A DNA stretch of 64,000 bases from Roseobacter fucihabitans (GCF_014337925.2 NZ_CP143423.1:3316501-3380500), one strand, 5' to 3'; positions 45,401 to 55,200 are shown, counted from the first letter of the stretch. The notes: generated by a model not told the origin, from the sequence alone. Made by a program: numbers and translations.

Positions 45401-46320
45401 TGGACCTTTCAGCCATCAATCCCGTCCTGCTCATCGCCGCCTTGATGAGCGCGGCAACACCCGTCTTGCTGGCCGCAACGGGCGAATTGGTTGCCGAGCG
45501 CGCCGGTGTTTTGAACCTCGGGGTCGAAGGCATGATGATCATAGGGGCAATCTGCGGGTTTGCCATCGCTGTGGAAACCGGCTCGCCGCTGGTCGGTTTT
45601 ATCGCCGCCGCCGCAGGGGGAGCCGCGCTCAGCCTGCTGTTTGCCTTCCTGACACAAATCACGCTGGCCAATCAGGTCGCCTCGGGTCTCGCACTCACGC
45701 TCTTTGGCCTCGGCCTGTCCGCGCTGCTGGGCCAGGGTTACGTTGGCATCAAGCCGCCCCGGATGCCGGATATCAATTTCGGGCCTCTGGCGGAGCTCCC
45801 GATTATCGGCCAAATCCTGTTCTCTCACGATCCGATCCTCTATTTCGGTATCCTCCTGGTGGCGGGCGTCTGGGCCGTACTGAAATTCACCCGCGTCGGT
45901 CTGATCCTGCGGGCGGTCGGCGAAAATCACGACGCCGCCCATGCGCTTGGGTATAAGGTCGTGCGCATCCGCACCTTTGCCATCATGTTCGGCGGGGCCT
46001 GCGCGGGGATGGGCGGGGCCTACATCAGCCTGATCCGCGTGCCGCAGTGGACAGAAGGCATGACCGCCGGGGTCGGCTGGATTGCTCTCGCACTGGTAGT
46101 ATTTGCCAGTTGGAAGCCCTGGCGCGTCCTGCTGGGTGCCTATCTTTTTGGCGGAATAACTCAATTGCAACTGAATTTGCAGGGCGCCGGCGTTGCCATT
46201 CCGGTCGAATATCTGGCAATGTCGCCTTACGTGATCACCATCGTGGTGCTGGTCGTTCTTTCTGCGGACAAAAGCGCTGCACCCGGCTCTTTGGGCCGCA
46301 TATTCCACGCCTCTCACTAG
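45400..46320 (+). CDS. ABC importer permease 2, nucleoside type
   Basis: A 306-residue BPD_transp_2 permease. Signature: ERAGVLNLGVEGMMIIGAICGF near the N-terminus and GLILRAVGENHDAAHALGYKV, the coupling helix. It partners the upstream permease to form the translocation channel for purines or nucleosides. Confidence 0.92.
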   Translation: MDLSAINPVLLIAALMSAATPVLLAATGELVAERAGVLNLGVEGMMIIGAICGFAIAVETGSPLVGFIAAAAGGAALSLLFAFLTQITLANQVASGLALTLFGLGLSALLGQGYVGIKPPRMPDINFGPLAELPIIGQILFSHDPILYFGILLVAGVWAVLKFTRVGLILRAVGENHDAAHALGYKVVRIRTFAIMFGGACAGMGGAYISLIRVPQWTEGMTAGVGWIALALVVFASWKPWRVLLGAYLFGGITQLQLNLQGAGVAIPVEYLAMSPYVITIVVLVVLSADKSAAPGSLGRIFHASH

Positions 46321-46373
46321 GGGCACATCAACGCCTCATACAAGGGGCGATTCAACATGGGGAAGACCTGAAC

Positions 46374-47456
46374 ATGAAATTCAAAACACTCCTGGCCAGT
46401 GCTGCAATAGCGCTTGGACTGGCCTCCGGCGCATTCGCGGACGGGCACGAAAAGACCAAAGTCGGCTTTGTCTATGTCGGCCCGGTTGGTGACGGTGGCT
46501 GGACCTTTACACATGATCAAGCCCGTCTGGCCGTTGAAGCCGAGTTCGGCGATGCTGTGGAAACCGTTTTTGTTGAAAGCGTCGCTGAGGGCCCGGATGC
46601 CGAGCGCGTTCTGACGCAGATGGCGCTGGATGGGGCCGACCTGATCTTTACAACGTCATTCGGCTATATGGATCCCACAAACAACATCGCCGCCAAATTC
46701 CCGGATGTGAAATTCGAGCACGCCACCGGCTACAAGCGCCTGCATCCAAATGTGTCCACCTACTCGGCGCGTTTCTATGAGGGGCGCGCTGTGCAGGGCC
46801 ACATCGCGGGCAGCATGACCGAAAGCAACATCATCGGCTACATCGCATCCTACCCGATCCCCGAAGTAATCCGCGGTATCAACTCTGCCTATATCCATGC
46901 CAGGAAGGTGAACCCGGACGTCGAGTTCAAGATCATCTGGGCGTACACGTGGTTTGATCCGGCCAAAGAAGCAGACGCCGCCAAGGTGTTGATTGAACAG
47001 GGCGCGGATGTGATCCTGCAACATACCGATTCCACAGCCCCGCATGCGGCGGCACAGGAAGCGGGCAATGTGGTGACTTTCGGCCAGGCATCAGACATGT
47101 CAGCCTATGCGCCCTTCCCGCGCGTCAGTGCGCTCCTGGACGAATGGGGTGATTATTACATCGCGCGCACCAAGGCCGTCATGGACGGAACCTGGGAAAG
47201 CGTCGACACGTGGCATGGCATCGGAGACGGCATGGTCGGCATTGGTGAGATCACCGACGCGGTCCCTGCAAACGTCAAGGAAGAGGCGCTGGCCCTGAAG
47301 GCTGCGATTTCGGAGGGCTCATACCACCCGTTCACCGGCCCCATCAAGAAGCAAGACGGTAGCGATTGGCTTGCGGCCGGCGAAGTGGCTGATGACGGCA
47401 CGCTTGCGGGCATGAACTTCTATGTCGAAGGCCTGACAGCAGAAATACCGCAATAA
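46374..47456 (+). CDS. BMP-family substrate-binding protein (purine/nucleoside)
   Basis: A 360-residue periplasmic lipoprotein-like or soluble protein with a signal peptide (MKFKTLLASAAIALGLASGAFA). It has the BMP fold: KVGFVYVGPVGDGGWTFTHDQ, then VESVAEGPDAERVLTQMALDGADLIFTTSFGYMDP. There is no lipobox cysteine. GGGGAAG precedes the ATG at 46374. Last gene of the xdh/importer cluster; the ligand is likely a purine base or nucleoside. Confidence 0.92.
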   Translation: MKFKTLLASAAIALGLASGAFADGHEKTKVGFVYVGPVGDGGWTFTHDQARLAVEAEFGDAVETVFVESVAEGPDAERVLTQMALDGADLIFTTSFGYMDPTNNIAAKFPDVKFEHATGYKRLHPNVSTYSARFYEGRAVQGHIAGSMTESNIIGYIASYPIPEVIRGINSAYIHARKVNPDVEFKIIWAYTWFDPAKEADAAKVLIEQGADVILQHTDSTAPHAAAQEAGNVVTFGQASDMSAYAPFPRVSALLDEWGDYYIARTKAVMDGTWESVDTWHGIGDGMVGIGEITDAVPANVKEEALALKAAISEGSYHPFTGPIKKQDGSDWLAAGEVADDGTLAGMNFYVEGLTAEIPQ

Positions 47457-47541
47457 GCCAGGAAAAAAGGACGGATAAGCGCCACAAACCGCCATTAGAT
47501 CGGTTGCAGCATCATTGTTGTCTAAAGGGCGCACCACGCAC
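47457..47541. other. Short gap after the importer genes
   Basis: No feature stands out; there is no clear terminator after the BMP gene. Confidence 0.3.
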
Positions 47542-47832
47542 CTAGTAAGAACAGCCCCAACGCGTGGCAGACTGTTCGACAACGGTGACTGGCTCCGTTT
47601 TGCCTGGCAAGTCTTTGAGCACCATAGACTTGCCAGGCTTCACCTTGCTCACTTCGTAAAGTCTGAAGGGCGTATCGCGAAGTGCTGCAAAATATTCTCT
47701 ATTGGCTGCTGCTTCATTCCAGCCCCGTGGTTTGAGATAGAGGTCAACGATGTTTTCGCCGCCGTACCACCGACCACGAAAGTCCTCGACCACCAGCAAC
47801 ATATGACGGCGGATTGGGACCAGATGAGGCAC
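47542..47832 (-). pseudogene. Fragment of a conserved hypothetical (UPF0149/SEC-C-like)
   Basis: On the minus strand the frame reads ANREYFAALRDTPFRLYEVSKVKPGKSMVLKDLPGKTEPVTVVEQSATR. This resembles a segment of large conserved alphaproteobacterial proteins in which a LYEV-x-x-V-x-P-G-x-S motif is followed by a beta-hairpin. The frame stops abruptly (WGCSY) and the start is not convincing. It lies in an IS-rich stretch, so a broken copy is likely. Confidence 0.4.
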
Positions 47833-48086
47833 ATGGCTTCAGGGCGGGAAGCCCGGAGGCCGCAGCAGCGCTATATCTGAATGCTTTGGTCAACCGTCCT
47901 AATTACGGGCACATTGCCAATGCAACGGTTGATAATCAAAAACGTGATATGCAACAACGCATAAGGTACTTCGGTGAGCACCTTGATGGAGTATCGGTCA
48001 AATCATAGCTAATTCTGGACGTAGAAGGGCGGTTTCAATGGGTCGCCGCAACACTTTAATCTTTAGGAAGAGATGGAGTGTTTACG
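47833..48086. other. Gap with a possible short protein tail
   Basis: A frame on the plus strand ending at 48008 reads SPEAAAALYLNALVNRPNYGHIAN ... RIRYFGEHLDGVSVKS, which looks protein-like but has no start and no recognised family. It may be the 3' end of another broken gene. Confidence 0.25.
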
Positions 48087-48352
48087 ATGAAGAACCGGAC
48101 GCGAACGTTTTATACGGCCAAACAGAAGTCAGAGATGTGGGACCGCTGGCAGCGCGGCGAGTCCATGAGCTCGATCGGGCGACACTTCAATCGTGCCTCG
48201 TCTTCGATCTTCCCACATTTGGCGCAGTTTGGTGGGATATGACCAGCTGATCGCAGGCGGTCCCGATTTGCTTTGAGCTTCATTGAGCGGGAGGAGATTT
48301 CCCGTGGGCTCGTTGCGAAACGGCCCCTTCGGTCAATCGCTCAAAGCTTGAA
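48087..48352 (+). pseudogene. IS30-family transposase N-terminal fragment
   Basis: From ATG 48087: FYTAKQKSEMWDRWQRGESMSSIGRHFNRASSSI, the N-terminal HTH of an IS30 transposase. An in-frame TGA at 48240-48242 replaces what is usually an arginine or similar codon. The same frame continues DRRRSRFALSFIEREEISRGLVAKRPLRSIAQSL and stops matching at ~48352, where IS21 sequence begins. The catalytic domain is absent. Confidence 0.75.
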
Positions 48353-48455
48353 CAGGTCGCTATGACGACCTCAGACAGGCAGGAGGCAAGCGCTATTCCA
48401 CCGTCGAACTGGTCAATGCATTGGAACAGGAAAAGGCCCTCGGAAAGGCCGGGAA

Positions 48456-48496
48456 ACCTCTCGGGACATCGCGTCGCGATACCCTGCCGGTCAGTG
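48456..48496 (+). repeat. Miniature hairpin insertion A (41 bp)
   Basis: Begins ACCTCTC and ends TGCCGGTCAGTG. The core pairs GGG..CCC and ATCGC/GCGAT around GTC. Removing it joins GGGAA to AATGGCTGAG, restoring the IstB reading GKMAEMLTK. It shares its ends with insertions B and C but not its core. Confidence 0.65.
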
Positions 48497-48536
48497 AATG
48501 GCTGAGATGCTCACAAAAATCGACTTGGTCATCCTC

Positions 48537-48573
48537 CCCTCTCATGCATGTAAACATGCATTGCCGGGCAATG
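48537..48573 (+). repeat. Miniature hairpin insertion B (37 bp)
   Basis: Begins CCCTCTCAT and ends TGCCGGGCAATG. The core is ATGCATGT/ACATGCAT, an 8-base palindromic pair. Removal joins ATCCTC to GACGAG, restoring [11 protein letters not shown]. Confidence 0.7.
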
Positions 48574-48708
48574 GACGAGCTTGGCTACCTGCCGTTCAGC
48601 CCGTCAGGCGGCGCACTGCTGTTCCACCTTATGAGCAAGCTCTATGAGCGCACCAGTGTCATCATCACAACCAACCTCAGCTTCAGTGAATGGGCCCAGG
48701 TCTTTGGC

Positions 48709-48750
48709 CCCTCTCATCGTTTTGCTGCACAAAACGACTGCCGGGCAATG
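48709..48750 (+). repeat. Miniature hairpin insertion C (42 bp)
   Basis: Begins CCCTCTCAT and ends TGCCGGGCAATG, identical at both ends to B. The core is TCGTTTTG/CAAAACGA around CTGCA. Removal joins TTTGGC to GATGCAAAG, restoring VFGDAKMTT. Confidence 0.7.
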
Positions 48751-48970
48751 GATGCAAAGATGACAACAGCGTTGCTCGACCGGCTTACCCACCGCTGCAA
48801 CATCCTCGAAACAGGCAACGACAGCTACCGCTTCAAGACCAGCTCAGAGGCCGCAAAGAAAACCACAAAGGAGGCCACCACATTGACCAAAGCATAGCTA
48901 CCGATACATAACTAACAGCGGGTCAAATCTCGGTGAAAATACCGGCTCAGTTCTCAATGACATTCAACAA

Positions 48971-49365
48971 CGGGGCTTAAGACTTCAGATAGCGATTGTC
49001 GCGCTTTGGAAAGGATTAGGTCTGCCGAAACGCACATTGCAAGAGACCACAAGAAGCCAGCGCTTGAATAAAGAACTGTATGACTTGTGGTAAGGACGGG
49101 ATAAAATTCCGACAGTCCAAGGCGATCTCGTCCGGTTAGAAGAAAAAAACGAGGCTTCGTCAAAGCGATGTTTCGCATTCTAACATGTGCACTAATCACA
49201 TTTTACGGGCACTGAAGCATCTGATTCCAAACGGCTGATATTGAGTTAGGTAAACCTTTATTCAATCCGCACGTATTTCGCTCTGTGTTGTTAACCCAAG
49301 GGTCACGCATGCCCGCATAGGGTGATTTTGGCAGTGCTTTTGGCACGGATCGTAAAGGATGTATC
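48971..49365. other. Intergenic between IS21 remnant and EAL gene
   Basis: No gene recognised; A+T-richer than average. The last ~100 bases presumably contain the promoter of the EAL-domain gene. Confidence 0.35.
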
Positions 49366-50913
49366 ATGGCAGGGGTCTTCGCGCAAAACGTGGCAAGTAT
49401 TCGGGGCAAGGTCGCAAGTTTCCTGACCCGCCCCGCAGCATTTGCGCTCTTGCCCGCCGTCTCCCTTGGTATCTATTGGACCGGGGGCGATGCTGCCCTC
49501 GTGAGCGCTGCAGTTGTGACGCCGCTAATCTACTTTCTCGTCTGCGGATATCGGTCCTTCGATGTCATATTTGGGGGCACCCGCAAAGATAGTGGACTAG
49601 TTGATCGCAGTGACTTTGAGATGCTCACAAAAGCGGCCTTCGACAAAGCAAAAGAAACCGCCTTCACCAGTGCAGTTTTCAGAGTGGAAATAGATGATTT
49701 TGAGGATTTAACGGATCGCTACGGCCAAGCAGTCATTGAGGGCGTGGTAAAACGAGTAAGCGAGCGTTTGGTTGCAATCTTGCGAGAGGGCGATGCCATC
49801 ACGCAATCTGGTGACAGCAAATTCTCAATCTGCCTGCAGCCGATCAGGCAGTTGGATCTGGAGCTCTGCATTCAGCTTGCTGGGCGCATGCAAGGGGCGT
49901 TGGAGGAGCCGATTTCCATCGACGGGACTGCCATTTATATCACTTCATCCGTCGGATTTTGTCAGCACAGCGGCATGCGCAACGGCTCTTCCGAGAAGTG
50001 GATTGTCGCTGCGAGCGCCGCACTGCGAGAAGCACAGAACCACGGGCCAAGTGCAATCCGAGCATACTCGGAGGAAATGCGGCAACGATCGGAGACCAAA
50101 GCAGAATTGCGCGAAGAAGTTGCTCACGCATTGGAAAGCGGTCAGATTGTGCCCTGGTTTCAACCTCAAATTTCAACCGACACCGGACGCGTGACGGGCT
50201 TTGAGGCCTTGGCAAGGTGGCATCACCCAGAGCGCGGCATGATTTCTCCTGCCGATTTTCTGCCCGCAATTGAACAAGCAGACATGTTGGAGCGTCTGGC
50301 GGAAGTGATGATGTACCGCGCTTTCAATGCGCTGAAGGAATGGGACAACGCCGGTGTGATCGTCCCGAAAGTCGGCGTTAACTTCGCCGGCCCCGAACTA
50401 AAAAACCCACGTCTAGTCGATAAGGTGAAATGGGAACTGGACCGCTTCGATCTCACGCCGGACAGGCTGACCGTCGAAGTTCTGGAAACCGTGGTAGCAG
50501 GCGCACCAGAGGACATCATAACGCGTAACATCAACGGTTTGGGCAAAATGGGTTGCAGTGTCGATCTGGATGATTTTGGGACAGGACATGCCTCCATAGC
50601 GTCGATTCGAAAGTTCTCCGTGAGCCGGATCAAAATTGATCGATCTTTTGTCATGAAAGCGGATCGCGACCCCGAGCAACAGCGTATGATCAGCGCAATA
50701 CTAACGATGGCCGAAAGACTGAATGTCGAGACGCTTGCCGAAGGCGTGGAGACGGTCGGCGAGCATGCGCTTCTGGCCCAATTGGGATGCGACCACGTTC
50801 AGGGTTTCGGTATTGGGAAGCCCATGCCATTTGAGGAGACACTCAAATGGATCACTGCGCATAACTCAAAATTACAAGATGTTCCACGCATTATCGGAAA
50901 CCGAACTGGGTAG
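49366..50913 (+). CDS. EAL-domain cyclic-di-GMP phosphodiesterase with degenerate GGDEF
   Basis: A 515-residue protein with two N-terminal hydrophobic segments (FALLPAVSLGIYW; ALVSAAVVTPLIYFLVCGY). The GGDEF-like domain has SGDSKFS in place of GGDEF, so no cyclase activity is expected. The C-terminal EAL domain looks catalytically complete: GFEALARW (~residue 279), VEVLET, DLDDFGTGHAS, RIKIDRSFV, ETLAEGVET and QGFGIGKPM. It should hydrolyse c-di-GMP at the membrane, affecting motility or biofilm. Monocistronic. Confidence 0.9.
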   Translation: MAGVFAQNVASIRGKVASFLTRPAAFALLPAVSLGIYWTGGDAALVSAAVVTPLIYFLVCGYRSFDVIFGGTRKDSGLVDRSDFEMLTKAAFDKAKETAFTSAVFRVEIDDFEDLTDRYGQAVIEGVVKRVSERLVAILREGDAITQSGDSKFSICLQPIRQLDLELCIQLAGRMQGALEEPISIDGTAIYITSSVGFCQHSGMRNGSSEKWIVAASAALREAQNHGPSAIRAYSEEMRQRSETKAELREEVAHALESGQIVPWFQPQISTDTGRVTGFEALARWHHPERGMISPADFLPAIEQADMLERLAEVMMYRAFNALKEWDNAGVIVPKVGVNFAGPELKNPRLVDKVKWELDRFDLTPDRLTVEVLETVVAGAPEDIITRNINGLGKMGCSVDLDDFGTGHASIASIRKFSVSRIKIDRSFVMKADRDPEQQRMISAILTMAERLNVETLAEGVETVGEHALLAQLGCDHVQGFGIGKPMPFEETLKWITAHNSKLQDVPRIIGNRTG

Positions 50914-51070
50914 CCCGGCCATTCCTTTTTTGCCTTTGCGATCAGCTCTGGCCTTTAGCATCACCAATCACATGCGGGATTGCGAACAAAAAGCCCCGAT
51001 TCCGCTTGACCTTTGTCCCTGCACTCTGTTGAACCCACGCTGATATCAAACAGATCAGGTGGCTGTCCCT

Positions 51071-52894
51071 ATGGACGATCAGAACAAGAACCTCATTCTT
51101 GCAACAGCGCTCAGTTTCATCGTGATTCTGGTATGGTTCGTTCTATTTCCTCCTCCGGAACCAGACGTGCCATTGGACGGCGCGCTGACAGAGCAGGTCA
51201 CCGGTGCCACTGGCACGACAATTCCGGCAGCGCCCGACGCATCCGCGCCCGCGCCGCTCAATCCACAGACCCAAGCCAGTGATACAACACTACAAGATGC
51301 GCCGCGTGTCGCGATTGAAACAACGCGTCTGACCGGTTCGATCTCGCTTGTGGGTGGCCGCATTGATGATCTGAAACTCAAAGATTACCAGACCACGCTG
51401 GAAAGCGACGCGACCATCGTTACGATGCTGTCTCCACAGGGCACTAACGATGCCTATTACGCACTCCAAGGCTGGGCTGCCGGTGCCGGTATTGACCCAA
51501 GCGCGGTGCCTGGTCCGGAAACCGAATGGTCGCTGAGCGCAGGCGATACGCTCCGCGTCGGCAGCCCGATCACACTTACGTGGGACAATGGCGCGGGTCA
51601 GGTCTTCTCCCGTTCCATCGCGGTTGATGACAACTATATGTTTTCGTTGACGCAATCGGTGTCCAATGACGGCAATGGTGCAATCAGCGTCGCCCCCTAT
51701 GGCATGATTGTGCAGCATACCCTACCCGACGATCTGGAAAACTTCTTTATCCTGCATGAAGGTGCCGTCGCCATGGCGGACGAAGAATTGGCGGAAACGG
51801 ATTGGGATGAAATCGCCGAAGCGGAACTGGATCCGAAATGGGGACGTCAAGCGATCGTGAAAGAGGGCGTCAACTCGGGGTGGATCGGCTTCACCGATCA
51901 CTTCTGGCAGGCGATCCTGATACCCCTTGCCGGTCAGACCTTCGACCAGGCGCTGACGTATGACGCGCGTACAGATATTTACCGCGCCGTCACGCGGATG
52001 CCCACGCAAACCATCGAGGCTGGTGCGAGCTATGAGCTTACGACCCAACTCTTCGCGGGTGCAAAGGAATGGGCGATGCTGCGCGAATACGAATCGACCG
52101 GCGTGCCGAAATTCATCGACAGTATCGACTGGGGTTGGTTTTTCTTTCTGACCAAACCGATCTTCTGGTTGCTGCATGAATTGAACAAACTGATCGGAAA
52201 TATGGGTTGGGCGATCATTGGCCTCACGTTGATCATCAAGGCGATCCTCTTCCCGCTGGCCTATAAATCCTATGTCTCCATGGCGAAGATGAAAGAACTT
52301 CAGCCACAGATGGAAAAACTCAAGGAGGAAGCTGGCGACGACCGTCAAAAGATGCAGCAGGGCATGATGGAGCTCTACAAACGCGAGAAGGTGAACCCGG
52401 CCGCGGGTTGTTTGCCAATCCTGCTCCAGATTCCGATCTTTTTCTCGCTCTACAAGGTGATCTTTGTCACCATCGAATTGCGGCACGCGAATTTCTTTGG
52501 CCCATTCCAAGACCTCAGCGCACCCGACCCGACGTCTTTGATGAACTTCTTCGGATTGCTGCCTTTCGAGGGCCCGGAACCCGGTTCGATCATGGCGCTT
52601 GTCTTCATCGGCATCTTGCCGCTTCTGCTCGGCATCTCCATGTGGTTGCAACAAAAACTGAACCCGGCCCCCACCGATCCGACGCAACAAATGATCTTTG
52701 CCTGGATGCCTTGGGTCTTCATGTTCATGTTGGGCGGTTTTGCCAGCGGGTTGGTCGTATACTGGATCGCCAACAACACGATCACCTTCACGCAACAGTA
52801 CCTGATTATGCGTAGCCAAGGCTACAAACCGGACGTCTTTGGCAACATTAAAGGCGGCTTCTCCAAGAAATCCAAACCGGACGCCGACGGATGA
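51071..52894 (+). CDS. yidC: Membrane protein insertase YidC
   Basis: A 607-residue inner-membrane insertase; start at ATG 51071 (MDDQNKNLILATALSFIVILVWFVLFP). It has a large periplasmic domain then the five-helix core: WGWFFFLTKPIFWLLHELNK, NMGWAIIGLTLIIKAILFPLAYKSYVSMAKMKELQPQ, GCLPILLQIPIFFSLYKV, WMPWVFMFMLGGFASGLVVYWIANN. It works with or without SecYEG. It overlaps the MOSC gene by 4 bp. Confidence 0.97.
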   Translation: MDDQNKNLILATALSFIVILVWFVLFPPPEPDVPLDGALTEQVTGATGTTIPAAPDASAPAPLNPQTQASDTTLQDAPRVAIETTRLTGSISLVGGRIDDLKLKDYQTTLESDATIVTMLSPQGTNDAYYALQGWAAGAGIDPSAVPGPETEWSLSAGDTLRVGSPITLTWDNGAGQVFSRSIAVDDNYMFSLTQSVSNDGNGAISVAPYGMIVQHTLPDDLENFFILHEGAVAMADEELAETDWDEIAEAELDPKWGRQAIVKEGVNSGWIGFTDHFWQAILIPLAGQTFDQALTYDARTDIYRAVTRMPTQTIEAGASYELTTQLFAGAKEWAMLREYESTGVPKFIDSIDWGWFFFLTKPIFWLLHELNKLIGNMGWAIIGLTLIIKAILFPLAYKSYVSMAKMKELQPQMEKLKEEAGDDRQKMQQGMMELYKREKVNPAAGCLPILLQIPIFFSLYKVIFVTIELRHANFFGPFQDLSAPDPTSLMNFFGLLPFEGPEPGSIMALVFIGILPLLLGISMWLQQKLNPAPTDPTQQMIFAWMPWVFMFMLGGFASGLVVYWIANNTITFTQQYLIMRSQGYKPDVFGNIKGGFSKKSKPDADG

Positions 52895-53628
52895 AGATCG
52901 CCCATATCCTGCGCCATCCGCTCAAAAGCCATGGTCGGGAAGCGCTTGAACAGGTGATGTTGAACGCTGGGCAATCCATGCCCTATGACCGGCTCTGGGC
53001 TGTCGCGCATGACGCCTCAAATGTCGACGGCAGCGGATGGGTGCCTTGCGCCAATTTCAGCCGCGGCTCCAAGGCCCCAAACCTGCTCGCGATATCCTCG
53101 CGCCTCGACGAGGCCACCGAAATCCTGCATCTCTCTCACCCCAATCGACCGGATCTCTCCTTTCACCCTGATACCGAAGGCCAAAAGCTGATCGATTGGG
53201 TCATGCCGCTCGTGCCGCAGGACCGCGCCCTGCCCGACCGGGTAATCCGCCTTGACGGGCGCGGTTTTACGGACAGCGACTTTCCCTCCGTCACCCTGTG
53301 CAATCTGGCCTCACACAAAGCCATGGAACAACAGGTTGGCCAGGACCTTTCGATCCATCGCTGGCGCGGAAATATCTGGTTTGACGGAGCCGATCCGTGG
53401 GTCGAATTTGATTGGATGGGCCGCGACATCCGTATCGGGGGCTGCGTGTTGCGTCCGCGCGAACGCACCGATCGCTGCCTTGCAACCACGGCTAATCCGG
53501 AGACTGGCGAACGCGATGCGGACACGCTGGGTGCCCTGAAGCACTGGGGTCATCAGGATTTCAGCGTCCGTGCCGAGGTCATCACCGGCGGTATGATCAA
53601 ACGCGGCGACGTGCTGGAGGCCCTGTGA
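52891..53628 (+). CDS. MOSC domain protein
   Basis: A 245-residue protein with an N-terminal MOSC beta-barrel (ILRHPLKSHGREAL; MPYDRLWAVAH) and a C-terminal MOSC domain ending RCLATTANPETGERD, the pattern around the conserved arginine-cysteine. MOSC proteins bind or transfer molybdenum-cofactor-linked sulfur. It overlaps yidC and engB by 4 bp each. Confidence 0.85.
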   Translation: MKIAHILRHPLKSHGREALEQVMLNAGQSMPYDRLWAVAHDASNVDGSGWVPCANFSRGSKAPNLLAISSRLDEATEILHLSHPNRPDLSFHPDTEGQKLIDWVMPLVPQDRALPDRVIRLDGRGFTDSDFPSVTLCNLASHKAMEQQVGQDLSIHRWRGNIWFDGADPWVEFDWMGRDIRIGGCVLRPRERTDRCLATTANPETGERDADTLGALKHWGHQDFSVRAEVITGGMIKRGDVLEAL

Positions 53629-54278
53629 CACAGCTACCCTTTCCCATCGCCGAAGAGCCTGATGCCTACACAGATGAAAAAGGCCGCCTGCTTTTTGCCG
53701 GGGAAACGGATTTTGTCAAAGGTGTCGTGGCTATGTCCGGCCTGCCGGATCCTGACCGGATGGAGGTTTGTTTCGCCGGGCGTTCGAACGTCGGTAAATC
53801 CTCTTTGATCAACGCCTTGACCGGGCGCAAGGGGCTGGCGCGGGCTTCCAACACGCCGGGCCGCACACAGGAAATCAACTTTTTCACCGCTGGAGAGGCG
53901 CATTATCTCGTGGATCTCCCCGGCTATGGCTATGCCAATGCACCGCTCGCCGTGGTAGAAAAATGGCAGCGTCTGCTGAAACAATATCTGTCGGGGCGCC
54001 AAACCCTGCGGCGTGCCTTTGTGCTGATTGATGCGCGTCATGGCGTCAAAAAGGTGGATAATGAAATCCTCAGCCTGCTTGATAGTGCCGCCGTCACCTT
54101 TCAAGTCGTGCTGACCAAGGCCGATAAAGTCAAGGAGGCCGAGCGCGCCAAAATACTCGATCAGGTGCGCAGCGCCCTGTCAAAACACCCCGCCGCCTTC
54201 CCCGAGATCATCATCACATCGAGCGAAAAGGGCTGGGGCATCCCAACCCTGCGCGCCATCATCGCCACGCTGGAATAG
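53625..54278 (+). CDS. engB: Ribosome biogenesis GTPase EngB/YihA
   Basis: A 217-residue P-loop GTPase: G1 [17 protein letters not shown]3 DLPGYGYA, G4 TKADK and G5 TSSEKGWG. It is needed for 50S subunit assembly. The GTG start overlaps the MOSC stop. Confidence 0.95.
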   Translation: MTQLPFPIAEEPDAYTDEKGRLLFAGETDFVKGVVAMSGLPDPDRMEVCFAGRSNVGKSSLINALTGRKGLARASNTPGRTQEINFFTAGEAHYLVDLPGYGYANAPLAVVEKWQRLLKQYLSGRQTLRRAFVLIDARHGVKKVDNEILSLLDSAAVTFQVVLTKADKVKEAERAKILDQVRSALSKHPAAFPEIIITSSEKGWGIPTLRAIIATLE

Positions 54279-54336
54279 AGGCGGCTTGCACGCGTGCGCG
54301 TCTGCCCTCATAACCGCACCCACCAAGGCCCAAGAG

Positions 54337-55200
54337 ATGAAGACCCAGGATATGAACCGCGATTGGATCGCCACCGCCAGCACCCTCAACAAGGCCCTGC
54401 CCTATCTGCAACGCTATGCGGATGCGACGGTCGTTATCAAACTTGGCGGGCACGCCATGGGCAGCGACGCGGCGATGGAGGAGTTTGCCCGCGATGTGGT
54501 GCTGATGCGCCAGGTCGGCGTGAACCCGGTGGTCGTTCATGGCGGCGGGCCGATGATCAACGCGATGCTGGCCAAGCTGGAGATTAAATCCGAGTTCGTG
54601 AACGGCAAGCGCGTCACCGATGGTACCACCATGGAGGTGGTCGAAATGGTGCTGAGCGGCCTTGTGAACAAGCGCATCGTGCAGGCGATCAACCGTCAGG
54701 GCGGGCGCGCCGTAGGTCTGTCGGGCAAGGACGGTGGCCTCATCACCTGCACGCAGACCGACCCCGATCTTGGCTTTGTCGGCACACCCGATGTGGTCAA
54801 CCCGACGTTGCTGCGCGATCTGGCGGAAAAGGAATATATCCCCGTCATCGCGCCCTTGGGCATGGGTCGGGATGGTGAGACCTTCAACATCAACGGCGAC
54901 ACGGCCGCGGGGGCGATTGCGGCGGCGCTCAAGGCGGACCGGCTTTTGCTGCTGACGGATGTCGCGGGCGTCAAAAACGCCGCCGGAGAGGTCGTGACCG
55001 AGATTACCGCCACACAGATTCGCGATATGACGGCGGATGGCACAATCGCGGGTGGCATGATCCCCAAGACGGAAACCGCGCTTGATGCCATCATGGGGGG
55101 TGTGCGCGCGGCGGTGATCCTGGACGGGCGTGCGCCTAACGCCTGCCTGTTGGAGCTGTTCACCGAACACGGTGCGGGCTCGATCATCCGCGCGGGTTGA
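54337..55200 (+). CDS. argB: N-acetylglutamate kinase
   Basis: The second step of arginine synthesis. KLGGHAMGS (ATP loop), [14 protein letters not shown] and [15 protein letters not shown] match ArgB. I favour the ATG at 54337 ([14 protein letters not shown]); an upstream start at 54286 and a downstream one at 54352 are possible. Length is normal (~287 residues). Confidence 0.95.
   Translation: MKTQDMNRDWIATASTLNKALPYLQRYADATVVIKLGGHAMGSDAAMEEFARDVVLMRQVGVNPVVVHGGGPMINAMLAKLEIKSEFVNGKRVTDGTTMEVVEMVLSGLVNKRIVQAINRQGGRAVGLSGKDGGLITCTQTDPDLGFVGTPDVVNPTLLRDLAEKEYIPVIAPLGMGRDGETFNINGDTAAGAIAAALKADRLLLLTDVAGVKNAAGEVVTEITATQIRDMTADGTIAGGMIPKTETALDAIMGGVRAAVILDGRAPNACLLELFTEHGAGSIIRAG

Larger units (their letters stand above)
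48355..48897 (+). pseudogene. IS21 helper ATPase (IstB) remnant with three hairpin insertions
   Basis: The C-terminal two-thirds of Ist[35 protein letters not shown], then (after removing inserts) [75 protein letters not shown]. The Walker B-like VILDE and sensor region TTNL are recognisable; the Walker A half is missing. Three short insertions at 48456, 48537 and 48709 interrupt it. The frame stays open because their lengths sum to a multiple of three. After the stop, the sequence ending at about 48970 (TCTCAATGACATTCAACA) looks like the IS21 terminal repeat. Confidence 0.8.
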
